A stretch of 11,830 nt of DNA, from the NCBI GenBank assembly GCA_944358665.1, contig CALVRP010000107.1, positions 1 to 11,830 of the forward strand, in the 5' to 3' direction. The position numbers and the translations under genes were made by a program. The notes under the pieces are model-generated. The model was not told where the DNA came from. It did no database searches and saw nothing but the letters and a program-made list of their open reading frames with translations. This document shows positions 1 through 6,872 of the stretch, piece after piece (position 1 is the stretch's first letter; each line of letters opens with the position of its first letter). The stretch comes from an uncultured Bacilli bacterium (GTDB taxonomy: Bacteria > Bacillota_I > Bacilli_A > RF39 > UBA660).

Positions 1-147
1 TTTACCAGTATGTGACTGATGGAAATAAGAATTTAAACGATTTTTTAAGTCTTTAGCTTTTCCGACATAAATAATAACCCCATTTTTATTTTTCATAAGA
101 TAACAACCAGGTTCATGCGGAACTAATTTTAATTTTTCTAAAAGCAT
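1..147 (-). CDS. uvrC: UvrABC excinuclease subunit C, N-terminal part (truncated by window edge)
   Basis: The reverse strand gives 49 codons that read into the window edge. They match the N-terminal GIY-YIG nuclease domain of UvrC, which makes the 3' incision in nucleotide excision repair as part of the cytoplasmic UvrABC complex. Visible hallmarks are PGCYLM (residues 13-18), IIYVGKAKDLKNRL (25-38) with the second motif Tyr27 and the likely catalytic Arg37, and the SYF segment at 40-42. The start ATG (147-145) follows an AGGTGA ribosome site five bases upstream, and position and spacing agree with the usual UvrC start. It lies 29 bases downstream of the ygjV-like gene on the same strand, so the two are probably co-transcribed. 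The family is recognised from the motif run; the rest of the protein is outside the window. Confidence 0.93.
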   Translation of the reverse strand, partial: MLLEKLKLVPHEPGCYLMKNKNGVIIYVGKAKDLKNRLNSYFHQSHTGK

Positions 148-176
148 AAGAATCACCTACAGGTATTATAAATTAT

Positions 177-653
177 TTACTTTTTTTTATCAAGTTTTAT
201 CATCGCTGAAATATTCGAAATAATTAAAATTATTTGTGTTAAAACTCCGCCATAAGAAATTAAATAAATATTATAAATGAGCCAAATAAAAGAAGTAAAT
301 AAACTAGATAATCTTAAATATTTAGGATTTTTAATATAGACAAAAAAACTATAAAGGATCGTGGCAATAACTGGCAAAGTACTAAAAATATCCGTAAAAC
401 AAGTAATACCTATAATAAGATATAAGATAATAAAAAATATAATTAACACTTTAGACTTTACTTTAGTAAATAATAAATTACGAATAAAAGATACTATACT
501 AGTTAAAGAACCACTTAGCCCACCAATTAAAAAATAATGAATACCTTTAAATAAAAACGCTAAACTTTGGTATAAAAGCAGTTTACTCGCATATTTTTGG
601 AAGTAAGAAAAAATCAAAAAGAACATATAAATAAAACCCATTAACTGTCCCAT
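177..653 (-). CDS. YgjV family inner-membrane protein
   Basis: A 158-residue, very hydrophobic protein. It resembles the YgjV family (Imp-YgjV), small multi-spanning membrane proteins of unknown function. Visible segments are a first helix at about 3-17, a Lys/Gln/Tyr-rich turn (FQKYASKLLLYQS, 18-30), a helix with GIHYFLIGGLSG (37-48), the loop SFIRNLLFTKVKSK (55-68), then three or four more hydrophobic stretches (about 68-84, 92-107, 117-133, 137-151) and a lysine-rich C-terminus. The helix, 'HYFLIGG', 'IRNLLF' order is what I recall for the family. ATG 653 has AGGTGA four bases upstream. It is the first gene before uvrC and is read away from the YigZ gene, with promoters back to back in between. 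Nothing here shows a substrate or a link to repair. Confidence 0.72.
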   Translation of the reverse strand: MGQLMGFIYMFFLIFSYFQKYASKLLLYQSLAFLFKGIHYFLIGGLSGSLTSIVSFIRNLLFTKVKSKVLIIFFIILYLIIGITCFTDIFSTLPVIATILYSFFVYIKNPKYLRLSSLFTSFIWLIYNIYLISYGGVLTQIILIISNISAMIKLDKKK

Positions 654-668
654 AGTATCACCTATCTT

Positions 669-697
669 ATTAGATTAGTTTTTCCCAAAAATGTGAA
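669..697 (-). promoter_or_regulatory. Putative promoter of the ygjV-like/uvrC unit
   Basis: On the reverse strand TTCACA (697-692) and TCTAAT (674-669) are separated by exactly 17 bases; each differs from the sigma-A consensus at one position. The predicted start of transcription would fall around 662, inside the AGGTGA ribosome site, which would leave an almost leaderless mRNA. That weakens the call. Confidence 0.4.
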
Positions 698-698
698 T

Positions 699-727
699 TT
701 GACACCTATTAACTTTTAGATTATAAT
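699..727 (+). promoter_or_regulatory. Consensus sigma-A promoter of the yigZ-lipoprotein unit
   Basis: TTGACA (699-704) and TATAAT (722-727), both perfect consensus hexamers, are separated by 17 bases (705-721). Transcription would start near 734, giving a leader of about 47 bases before the ATG at 781. A further TATAAT at 760-765 has no recognisable -35 partner. Confidence 0.8.
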
Positions 728-780
728 AAGCAATACATAAAAATTATTTTAAAATTTAATATAATCATGATGGTGATAAT

Positions 781-1365
781 ATGAATACCGTTAAAGAAAT
801 CGTAATTAATGAAATTATTATTAATAAATCAAGATTTATTACTGTTTTAACCAACATAAATAGTATTAATGAAATTAATGACAAAATAAATGAATATAAA
901 AAAATATATAAAGATGCCACCCATTACTGCACCGCTTATATTATAAATGGGCACGAAAAATGTGATGACGATGGTGAACCTTCAGGTACTGCCGGAATGC
1001 CAATGCTGAATGTTTTAAAAAATCAGAATTTAACTAATGTTTTATGTATTGTTATTAGATATTTTGGTGGTATTAAACTGGGTGCCGGTGGCCTTGTTAG
1101 AGCATATTCTAAAAGTGTTAGTGAAGCTATTAAAAAAACTAATATCGCCCACCTTGTAAGTGGCTTTGAAATCGAAATTGAATTTAATTATGATAATATT
1201 AAACAATTTGATTATTTATTAAGTAATTTAAGCATTTCAAAAACATTTGAAAATTCCGTAATTTATAAATTTAAAATTACAGCTGAAAATTATAAAAAAA
1301 TAGAAAATATTTTAAAACAAAAGGCAAAAATAATAAAAAAAGAAAAAATGTTATTAACTATTTAA
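781..1365 (+). CDS. YigZ/IMPACT (UPF0029) family protein
   Basis: A 194-residue protein of the YigZ/YvyE family, the bacterial relatives of eukaryotic IMPACT. The family signature is complete: the acidic DDDGEPSGTAGMPML block (62-76) and RYFGGIKLGAGGLVRAYS (93-110). Together they define the N-terminal UPF0029 domain (about 1-120). Residues 127-194 form the C-terminal ferredoxin-like domain (DUF1949), rich in Lys and Asn. Length matches the usual 200 or so. The biochemical role in bacteria is not settled; IMPACT regulates Gcn2 in eukaryotes, and translation-related or nucleic-acid-binding roles are suggested for the family. The ATG follows GGTGA with a four-base gap. It is the first gene behind a consensus promoter, and the lipoprotein gene starts 19 bases after its stop, so the two are probably one operon. 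Confidence 0.93.
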   Translation: MNTVKEIVINEIIINKSRFITVLTNINSINEINDKINEYKKIYKDATHYCTAYIINGHEKCDDDGEPSGTAGMPMLNVLKNQNLTNVLCIVIRYFGGIKLGAGGLVRAYSKSVSEAIKKTNIAHLVSGFEIEIEFNYDNIKQFDYLLSNLSISKTFENSVIYKFKITAENYKKIENILKQKAKIIKKEKMLLTI

Positions 1366-1384
1366 ATTGTGAAGGAGAGATACC

Positions 1385-2101
1385 ATGGAAATAAGTAGAA
1401 GAAAATTCTTAAAATTAGCTGGTACAGCCAGTTTAACTGCAATATTTGGTCTTTCTTTAACTGGCTGCGTAGAAGACGATAATAACATAACTAAAGAAGA
1501 AGATAACAGTAAAGATTATAAACCACTAGCTGATAATAAAAAATATTTTGAAGCCAAAGAACATCATTTTTATATTGAAGTTTCTACAGAAACTAATGGC
1601 GAAACCTCATACTATGAAGAAAATGTTAGTCAAACTTCTAATTTTATTCCCGTTAAAGGAGGGCGTGCTGGTAGCGAACGAATCAGTGGTAGAAGTAGCA
1701 ATAGCTATAATCGAAATAATCAAAGTCATAACAATTATAATACTAATAAATATTATGGTAGTTCTAACACTAGTATATCGAACGATTTTACTAGAGGCTT
1801 GATTTTTGGAACAATAATAATTGGTTCTACTACTCTTCTTTATGGAAACACTAAAGCAAGTGCTGAAGAGAGCCAAGCTATCGATATTCCTGACGGTTAT
1901 GAAGTAACAAATTTTGAAGAATTAAAAAATGACGATTATGTTTATGGTTATAAAATTCATTTCGAAAATACTGTACCAATAGAAACTCATGGTTTTGAAG
2001 ATGAAAATGGTAATGTTACTTATCCTTATCCCGGTGAAAAAGCTGAAGTTAAATCACAAGGCGCAGTATATGTAAAAAAAAGAGATGAAATAACTATATA
2101 A
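1385..2101 (+). CDS. Predicted lipoprotein with Tat-like signal, unknown function
   Basis: I do not recognise this 238-residue protein. Its N-terminus reads MEISRRKFLKLAGTASL, a twin-arginine type motif (SRRKFLK, 4-10), followed by a hydrophobic core and an LTGC lipobox (25-28). It should be lipid-anchored at Cys28 on the outer face of the membrane. Residues 29-57 are acidic and polar. Residues 91-135 are a low-complexity Ser/Asn/Gly/Tyr linker. A second hydrophobic stretch (138-154) ends in NTKASA followed by EES, which looks like a signal peptide with an AxA cleavage site in the middle of the protein. The C-terminal 75 residues are acidic and probably folded (TYPYPGEKAEV at 212-222). ATG 1385 follows AAGGAGAG, five bases away. 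A twin-arginine motif does not prove Tat export, and no tat gene is in view. Confidence 0.75.
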   Translation: MEISRRKFLKLAGTASLTAIFGLSLTGCVEDDNNITKEEDNSKDYKPLADNKKYFEAKEHHFYIEVSTETNGETSYYEENVSQTSNFIPVKGGRAGSERISGRSSNSYNRNNQSHNNYNTNKYYGSSNTSISNDFTRGLIFGTIIIGSTTLLYGNTKASAEESQAIDIPDGYEVTNFEELKNDDYVYGYKIHFENTVPIETHGFEDENGNVTYPYPGEKAEVKSQGAVYVKKRDEITI

Positions 2102-2130
2102 AACCCTATGCTATATTTAGCATAGGGTTT
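2101..2130. terminator. Bidirectional intrinsic terminator between lipoprotein and prepilin pair A
   Basis: A 13-bp perfect inverted repeat (AAACCCTATGCTA at 2101-2113, TAGCATAGGGTTT at 2118-2130) closes on a four-base loop TATT. The right arm ends in TTT and runs into more T on the plus strand, and the left arm supplies the T-run for the minus strand. It begins on the last base of the lipoprotein stop and ends one base before the prepilin stop, so it can serve both convergent genes. Confidence 0.9.
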
Positions 2131-2481
2131 TTAACAATCTTTTTTCTCAAACTCGAAATAATATTGATTATTACTATCATTATAAGTTATTTTTACATCA
2201 CCACATAATTTTTTACGGTCCCTATGATCTATTAAATCACTACTGTCTAAGTAACCTTCATCAGCTAATGTTTCTAAACTTACACTAGTATTATCATCAA
2301 GCCCAGGAGTAGCCAATTGGTAATTCTTTGCGGCTGTTTCAATAGTGTTAACTTGCTCTTCGTAAAGATCTTCTCTTGAATTATTTAAAATTGAAAGAAC
2401 AGCAATTGAAGCTATCAACGCTAAAGCTGCTAAAAGAAAGATAACGGCTAACAGTTCAATTAACGTAAAGCCTTTTGTCAC
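2131..2481 (-). CDS. Type IV prepilin-like protein A2
   Basis: A 116-residue prepilin. The leader is only MTKG, followed by FTLIELLAVIFLLAAL, the class III prepilin peptidase and N-methylation motif: cleavage after Gly4, mature Phe1 and the conserved Glu5. A hydrophobic helix spans about 5-33 and continues amphipathically through EEQVNTIETAAKNYQL (41-56). The small globular part contains SLETLADEGYLD (68-79) and two cysteines, Cys93 and the C-terminal Cys116, placed to form a C-terminal disulfide loop. The start is GTG (2481-2479), chosen because AAGGGGA lies about eight bases upstream and the ATG nearby (overlapping the A1 stop) hits a stop at once. It begins one base after the A1 stop, so translation is probably coupled. 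It could be a pseudopilin or a DNA-uptake pilin (ComGC-like), but no comG gene is present. Confidence 0.9.
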   Translation of the reverse strand: MTKGFTLIELLAVIFLLAALALIASIAVLSILNNSREDLYEEQVNTIETAAKNYQLATPGLDDNTSVSLETLADEGYLDSSDLIDHRDRKKLCGDVKITYNDSNNQYYFEFEKKDC

Positions 2482-2482
2482 T

Positions 2483-2842
2483 TTAACATTCCCCTTTCAA
2501 TGTATAAATATATTGATTTTTACTATAAGTTATACATATTTTAGTATCATTAGAAAGTTCCTTGTTTTCTACTAAAGATTTAACCGTTTTATCCTCAAGA
2601 AATCCAGTATTTCTTAAAGTTCCAATTGTTACATAATTTTGGCTAGGTTTACCTTCATCTAAATATAAATTTTCAAGTCCCCAGTTTCTTGCTGCATTTT
2701 CAATTTGCGCAATTTGTTCTTCGTTTAAGTTTTCTTTTGACCGATTTAAAATACCATTAACACTAGGTACTATAACTAATAATAGTAGTGCTAAAACACC
2801 AATTACCGCAATTATTTCAATTAATGTAAATCCTTTATTCAT
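2483..2842 (-). CDS. Type IV prepilin-like protein A1
   Basis: A 119-residue prepilin starting MNKG, then FTLIEIIAVIGVLALLLLV: cleavage is expected after Gly4 with Glu5 of the mature protein conserved. The middle (EEQIAQIENAARNWGL, 41-56; TIGTLRNTGFLED, 72-84) matches the partner A2 block for block, so the two are paralogues. Cys103 and C-terminal Cys119 again bracket a C-terminal loop. I use the ATG at 2842-2840, not the GTG nine bases further upstream, because that GTG is part of the AGGTGA ribosome site, which lies five bases before this ATG; the leader length then also agrees with A2. It is first in a two-gene unit behind a strong promoter. Role: a secreted pilin or pseudopilin subunit; the assembly machine is not encoded in this window. 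Confidence 0.92.
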   Translation of the reverse strand: MNKGFTLIEIIAVIGVLALLLLVIVPSVNGILNRSKENLNEEQIAQIENAARNWGLENLYLDEGKPSQNYVTIGTLRNTGFLEDKTVKSLVENKELSNDTKICITYSKNQYIYTLKGEC

Positions 2843-2860
2843 ATCATTCACCTATTATAA

Positions 2861-2889
2861 ATTATAGAATAATTATTGTATAAAGTCAA
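2861..2889 (-). promoter_or_regulatory. Sigma-A promoter of prepilin pair A
   Basis: On the reverse strand TTGACT (2889-2884) and TATAAT (2866-2861) are separated by 17 bases. Transcription would begin near 2854, leaving a leader of roughly 12 bases that is little more than the ribosome site. The -35 box abuts the terminator hairpin of the upstream murG unit. Confidence 0.75.
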
Positions 2890-2917
2890 TAAAAGGTCAA
2901 AGCACTTGACCTTTTAT
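2889..2917 (-). terminator. Terminator of the murG-divIB unit
   Basis: AAAAGGTCAA (2891-2900) and TTGACCTTTT (2906-2915) form a stem around the loop AGCAC, extended by two A-T pairs to 2889 and 2917. On the reverse strand the hairpin ends in TTTTATTG. It lies six bases after the stop of the 72-residue membrane protein gene. Confidence 0.8.
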
Positions 2918-2922
2918 ATACA

Positions 2923-3141
2923 TTACTTTTTTTCTTTATATTCCGCATCTATAATCACATTATTTACTTTTAAATTATCTGCTTTTTCTTTCCTTCTTGG
3001 TTTCTTTGTTACCTTTAAATATACTCTATAACCAATATAAGCAATTAATCCAGCTAAAAGAATAAAGATAAAAACATGGAAAAAGACAACTAACAATAAA
3101 ATTATTAAAATGACAAATAAAATTCTTTTTACATATTCCAT
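2923..3141 (-). CDS. Small membrane protein of the murG-divIB unit, unknown function
   Basis: A 72-residue protein that I cannot assign to a family. Residues 7-42 are almost entirely hydrophobic, either one long helix or a tight two-helix hairpin with a turn near FFH (20-22). A basic stretch follows (KKPRRKEK, 46-53), and the protein ends in a short polar tail with VNNVIIDAEYKEKK (59-72). A basic, then VIIDAEY-like tail suggests a cytoplasmic C-terminus that could bind a partner or lipid, which is inference. ATG 3141 follows GGTGA with four bases between. It starts nine bases after the divIB stop and precedes the terminator, so it is the last gene of the murG-divIB operon, which suggests a role at the envelope or the division site. 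Confidence 0.75.
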   Translation of the reverse strand: MEYVKRILFVILIILLLVVFFHVFIFILLAGLIAYIGYRVYLKVTKKPRRKEKADNLKVNNVIIDAEYKEKK

Positions 3142-3150
3142 AATATCACC

Positions 3151-3825
3151 CTATCCTAATACTTCAAAATATTCACCAGAATCTAAATATAAAATACCTT
3201 TTTTATTATTAAATTCTTTAATAATATCTAAATAATTATTTATTTTATCGAATGTTTTTAAAGTTAAATAAACATAATTTCCATCGTTCATTGTTAATAA
3301 AAATCTTTCTTCGTCAACATCGTTTGGATCATATTTTATTTCAGAAATTCGTTTTATAATTGTATAATCAGTATTTTCTAAATTTTTAAGAAAATCGGTA
3401 TAAAGTTTGTCCGGGATATAATTAATCACTGTAGGAACTGGAAAATTATCCTTAGTCTTACCTTTATCAGCTAGTATCGTACTTCGTTCAGGCACATAAT
3501 AAAATAAAGGTAAATTTTCCGTAATTTTAATATTTACTTCAGTAAAAAAACTTTTAGTGACTTCGGCCTTTTTAATATATGGATCATCTTCTAATCTATT
3601 TTCAATCGTTCCCGAAAGATTTCTAAGCGTTGATGGATAATCATCTAATCCCGCTTTTTCAATAATCTCCCATTCACTGTAAAGAGTATTACCACTAACA
3701 TTAATACTTTTAATTTTCAAATTATCTAAAAATAGCAAAATTCCAATAATAATTAAAATAATAACAAACAAAATTAAAAAACTTTTTCTCTTTAACTTCC
3801 GCCTTTTTACTCTTTTTTTGGCCAT
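3151..3825 (-). CDS. ftsQ: Cell division protein DivIB/FtsQ
   Basis: A 224-residue bitopic membrane protein with the DivIB/FtsQ layout. It has a strongly basic cytoplasmic N-terminus (1-14, KKRVKRRKLKRK), one transmembrane helix (about 15-33), a POTRA domain beginning at LKIKSINVSGNTLYSEWEI (36-54) and ending near ITENLP (101-106), then the beta domain to the C-terminus (e.g. ADKGK 119-123, LYLDSGEYFEV 212-222). It acts in the divisome with FtsL/DivIC and FtsB to control septal peptidoglycan synthesis. It is slightly shorter than typical DivIB and has no long C-terminal tail. ATG 3825 follows AAGGTGA at three bases. The gene starts 12 bases after the murG stop; murG next to ftsQ is a remnant of the division and cell wall cluster. 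Family call from layout and opening POTRA sequence. Confidence 0.88.
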   Translation of the reverse strand: MAKKRVKRRKLKRKSFLILFVIILIIIGILLFLDNLKIKSINVSGNTLYSEWEIIEKAGLDDYPSTLRNLSGTIENRLEDDPYIKKAEVTKSFFTEVNIKITENLPLFYYVPERSTILADKGKTKDNFPVPTVINYIPDKLYTDFLKNLENTDYTIIKRISEIKYDPNDVDEERFLLTMNDGNYVYLTLKTFDKINNYLDIIKEFNNKKGILYLDSGEYFEVLG

Positions 3826-3837
3826 AAGTCACCTTCT

Positions 3838-4908
3838 TTATTTTATTAAATCACGTATTTTATTATATATTATTTCCGCACTACCTTCAACCTTAAATTG
3901 TTTTAAATTATTTTTTATTTCTCTTAAACCATTATCATCATCTATAATTTCATCAATTTTTTTAATTAATACATCTTCATTAAGATCTTTTTCTTCTAAC
4001 ATAATTGCCGCCTTTTTACTAGTTAAATCAAGGGCATTTATATATTGATGGTTATTTGCGACATAAGGTGATGGAATTAAAATTGTTGGTAATTCTAAAG
4101 CAATAATTTCACTAAGTGTTGAAGCTCCGGCCCTAGAAATCATTAAATCCGTTACCTTCATTACTTTTGGTAAGCCTTCATAAAATGGTAATACTTTTAC
4201 ATTTTCTGGTAAATCCGTTTGTTTTATACTAGCATTTTTACCAGTAATCCACAGTATTTCATAATTCTTATTTTTTAACTTTGGCATAATACTTAGTAAA
4301 TACTTGTTTATTGTATTTGCTCCTAAAGATCCCATAACAATTAAAACTAGTTTTTTATTTTCACTAAGTCCCAATTCTTTTTTACTTGCTTTAACCGCTT
4401 TGCTAGCTTCTTCACTACAAGGATTACCGGTTAAATAAGTATTAGCCTTAGGCAAATACTTTTTAGAACTCTCAAAAGAAAGTCCAATTAAATCACAATA
4501 TTTTTGTAAAAATCTATTAGATTTTCCAGGTATCGAATTTTGCTCATGAAGAAATGTTTTAAACCCTAGTTTCTTACCAGCCATTATTACTGGAACAGTT
4601 ACATAACCACCTACTCCAATAACTATATCTGGTTTAAACTCCTTTATCCACTTTTTACAATCATTATATCCTTTTAAAATACATTTTATTGTTTTAAAGT
4701 TTTTTAAAAGATTTTTTTTATTTAAGCCATACATTTCAATCGCTTTAAAAGGAATACCTTTTTTAGGTACAATATCCTTTTCCATTCTATTATGCGTTCC
4801 AATATATAAAAACTCACTATCTGGCTCTTTTTCTTTTATTTTGTTTATAATTGCCAAAGCCGGATAAATGTGGCCACCTGTACCACCGGCACTAATAACT
4901 ACTCGCAT
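3838..4908 (-). CDS. murG: UDP-GlcNAc:undecaprenyl-PP-MurNAc-pentapeptide GlcNAc transferase MurG
   Basis: A 356-residue GT-B glycosyltransferase that adds GlcNAc to lipid I to give lipid II, on the cytoplasmic face of the membrane. The glycine-rich loop SAGGTGGHIYPALA (6-19) is complete. Further landmarks are VIGVGGYVTVP (96-106), LHEQNSIPG (120-128), GNP at 161-163, the second glycine loop MGSLGAN (192-198), and the donor-binding stretch ISRAGASTLSEI (257-268) followed by PSPYVANNHQ (279-288). Length is normal and no key motif is missing. ATG 4908 follows GAGTGA at four bases. It heads a three-gene unit with divIB and the small membrane protein, while the usual neighbours (mraY, murD, ftsW, ftsA, ftsZ) are absent. 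An extended -10 promoter lies in the 47 bases behind the ABC permease gene, and read-through from that unit is also possible. Confidence 0.98.
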   Translation of the reverse strand: MRVVISAGGTGGHIYPALAIINKIKEKEPDSEFLYIGTHNRMEKDIVPKKGIPFKAIEMYGLNKKNLLKNFKTIKCILKGYNDCKKWIKEFKPDIVIGVGGYVTVPVIMAGKKLGFKTFLHEQNSIPGKSNRFLQKYCDLIGLSFESSKKYLPKANTYLTGNPCSEEASKAVKASKKELGLSENKKLVLIVMGSLGANTINKYLLSIMPKLKNKNYEILWITGKNASIKQTDLPENVKVLPFYEGLPKVMKVTDLMISRAGASTLSEIIALELPTILIPSPYVANNHQYINALDLTSKKAAIMLEEKDLNEDVLIKKIDEIIDDDNGLREIKNNLKQFKVEGSAEIIYNKIRDLIK

Positions 4909-4930
4909 TTAATCACTCTTTCTATACTAT

Positions 4931-4939
4931 ATTATATCA
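4931..4939 (-). promoter_or_regulatory. Extended -10 promoter of murG
   Basis: The reverse strand reads TGATATAAT, an extended -10 element, about 24 bases before the murG ATG. The -35 region at the expected distance (TTAAAA) is poor, as is common for extended -10 promoters. It sits between the permease stop at 4956 and murG, with no terminator hairpin in that gap. Confidence 0.55.
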
Positions 4940-4955
4940 TATTTACCTAAAAGTT

Positions 4956-6872
4956 TTAAATATTATCGTTATATATTAAATTTATAATAGAAGTTTTTTC
5001 TATTCTTTTATAACACATCCTCATTATAATTCTTATCATTATTAAACTTATAAGGGATGTACATAAAAACGGTTTTATTAAACTGAAGTGTTCTAAATCA
5101 ATTACTTCATTAATAACACTATTAGTTATAACATTAATACCTAATACTAATAATAAAGAATATAAGGACGCTTTTCCAGTAATATAAAGACTTTCTACGG
5201 TAATCATGTCTTTGAAATCTTTAGTTGTAAGACCAATACTTTTTAATAAACCAAATTCTTTTTTACGGTACATCATACTTAAATAAGCAGAACTAATTAT
5301 AGTACTTACACCAATCAAAAAGGTTAAAACTAAAATACTATATAAAAATACTTTGACACTTAAAATTATATTATTAATTATCTTTTTGCCCTCTTTAGCA
5401 TTTATATAATATAAATCAAAATCTTCTTTTAAAAGCGATTTTAACTTTTTCTCTAAATTGACTTCATCACTTTTCATAAACAACGTTAAATTAGGTGTGC
5501 ATATATCATTAATGTTATTAATCCCTATTAATAAGTTATCTTTAGTTAAAATGTTTTCAAAACCAAAAGGAATATTTTTACTTTCCTTTAAACTTAAAGT
5601 TTTATTATTAACCTTTAAAGAAATTTCTTTTTTAAAATAACTTTTATTTTCTTTATAAATTCTATTATCTTTAGTAATAACCGTATTTGCTTCATTTATA
5701 AAATAATTATTGCCCTCTATTATATATAAATTTAAATTATTAGGTCCTTTATCAACATAATTTTCCCTATTAATATTTATTTTTGTTTTACAAGTTTCAT
5801 ATATTTTATACTTACTACTATTTTTACTGGCAAAACTATCTAATAATTTATAAGCTTCATCAGTATTTTCTAAAACAGTTATCTCCGCATCATAACTAGG
5901 CATACTTACATAATTATTTATAACCTCTTCACCATATTTTAAAAACATATTAAACGATGATGACAAAACAATAAAGATAACTAAACTAATAATTACTGAT
6001 TTATAATGACTTTTACTTCTCTTATAATTTAAATAAGAAAGAAAAATAATAATATTTTTAAAACTCTTATTTTTCTTATAAGTATAATTCATATTTAATA
6101 ATTTTAAATTACTTATTTTCTTTGCTTTAAAAAATGGAATAAAACAAATAATTAAAATTAAAAGAAAAAGAAAGACGAATGCGTAAAATAAAAATTTAAT
6201 ATTTAAAGCAAATGATATATCAATCTTAAAGGAATTATTAATAAAAGTAATTAATACAAGTATAGCTAATAAACTAATAATAAAACCAACTACAATTCCT
6301 AAAAGACTAAAAATAATAGCCTCAAATAGCAACATAAATCTTAGTTCTTTTAAAGTCATACCAATACTTTGTAAAAGCCCAATTTGTTTATATTTATTAA
6401 TTAATAATATCTTATAAACATTATAAATAATGAATACCATACAAATTAAGATAATCGCTAAAACTATAATTATTAAATATTTTAATGTGTTTAATAAATT
6501 TTCATTTTTACTAATACCGTATAAAGAAAGATAAGCATCATTATATTCTATTTCCGCGCATTTAGCCTTCTTACAAAGTTTATCAGTTAATTTATAAACA
6601 TCATAAATATTATCATAAGTAATCAAAACCTTATCATCTTGCCATTTTATATTTTTAATAACCGAAAAATTTTCATAGTTTTTTAAATCAGTTTTTATTT
6701 TCACATGATAATCGCCAGTATTTTTGATGGCTTCATTTAAGAGATATTTATGTACTGCAGAAAAAAGTAAAGTAATTAAAAAAATGAGCATACTAGAAAA
6801 AATTATACTAAGTAAAAAAACTATGCTAGTTTTCTTATTTTCATAAAAATTTCTAATTATGAGCTTTAACAT
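4956..6872 (-). CDS. ABC transporter permease, FtsX/MacB-type, duplicated
   Basis: A 638-residue membrane protein made of two FtsX-like units. Each has a first helix, an extracellular domain, then three helices: helices at about 17-39, 130-156, 180-212 and 225-249 in the first half, and 291-311, 501-531, 565-585 and 598-618 in the second. The cytoplasmic coupling motifs repeat: KYKQIGLLQSIGMTLKEL (160-177) and YRKKEFGLLKSIGLTTKDF (535-553). The second extracellular domain (about 312-500) is twice the size of the first (about 40-129). Such type VII permeases work by mechanotransmission to export peptides, antibiotics or lipoproteins; the substrate cannot be read from sequence. ATG 6872 overlaps the ATPase gene by 20 bases and has AAGGAT upstream. 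The four-plus-four layout differs from the ten-helix BceB type, and no two-component genes lie nearby. Confidence 0.9.
   Translation of the reverse strand: MLKLIIRNFYENKKTSIVFLLSIIFSSMLIFLITLLFSAVHKYLLNEAIKNTGDYHVKIKTDLKNYENFSVIKNIKWQDDKVLITYDNIYDVYKLTDKLCKKAKCAEIEYNDAYLSLYGISKNENLLNTLKYLIIIVLAIILICMVFIIYNVYKILLINKYKQIGLLQSIGMTLKELRFMLLFEAIIFSLLGIVVGFIISLLAILVLITFINNSFKIDISFALNIKFLFYAFVFLFLLILIICFIPFFKAKKISNLKLLNMNYTYKKNKSFKNIIIFLSYLNYKRSKSHYKSVIISLVIFIVLSSSFNMFLKYGEEVINNYVSMPSYDAEITVLENTDEAYKLLDSFASKNSSKYKIYETCKTKININRENYVDKGPNNLNLYIIEGNNYFINEANTVITKDNRIYKENKSYFKKEISLKVNNKTLSLKESKNIPFGFENILTKDNLLIGINNINDICTPNLTLFMKSDEVNLEKKLKSLLKEDFDLYYINAKEGKKIINNIILSVKVFLYSILVLTFLIGVSTIISSAYLSMMYRKKEFGLLKSIGLTTKDFKDMITVESLYITGKASLYSLLLVLGINVITNSVINEVIDLEHFSLIKPFLCTSLISLIMIRIIMRMCYKRIEKTSIINLIYNDNI

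Noticed and set aside
1548..1876. Overlapping open frames on both strands inside the lipoprotein gene
   Set aside because: Low-complexity repeats keep several frames open; neither alternative frame has a ribosome site or a recognisable protein pattern, while the lipoprotein frame has a signal and lipobox.
2843..2851. GTG start for prepilin A1 three codons upstream
   Set aside because: The GTG is part of the AGGTGA ribosome site of the following ATG at 2842.
3818..4048. Plus-strand frame opposite the murG 3' end
   Set aside because: It lies opposite intact MurG coding sequence, is Ser/Leu/Ile-rich as expected from the complement of AT-rich codons, and has no ribosome site.
5458..5640. Plus-strand frame opposite the ABC permease
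   Set aside because: Short, antisense to an intact gene and without initiation signals.
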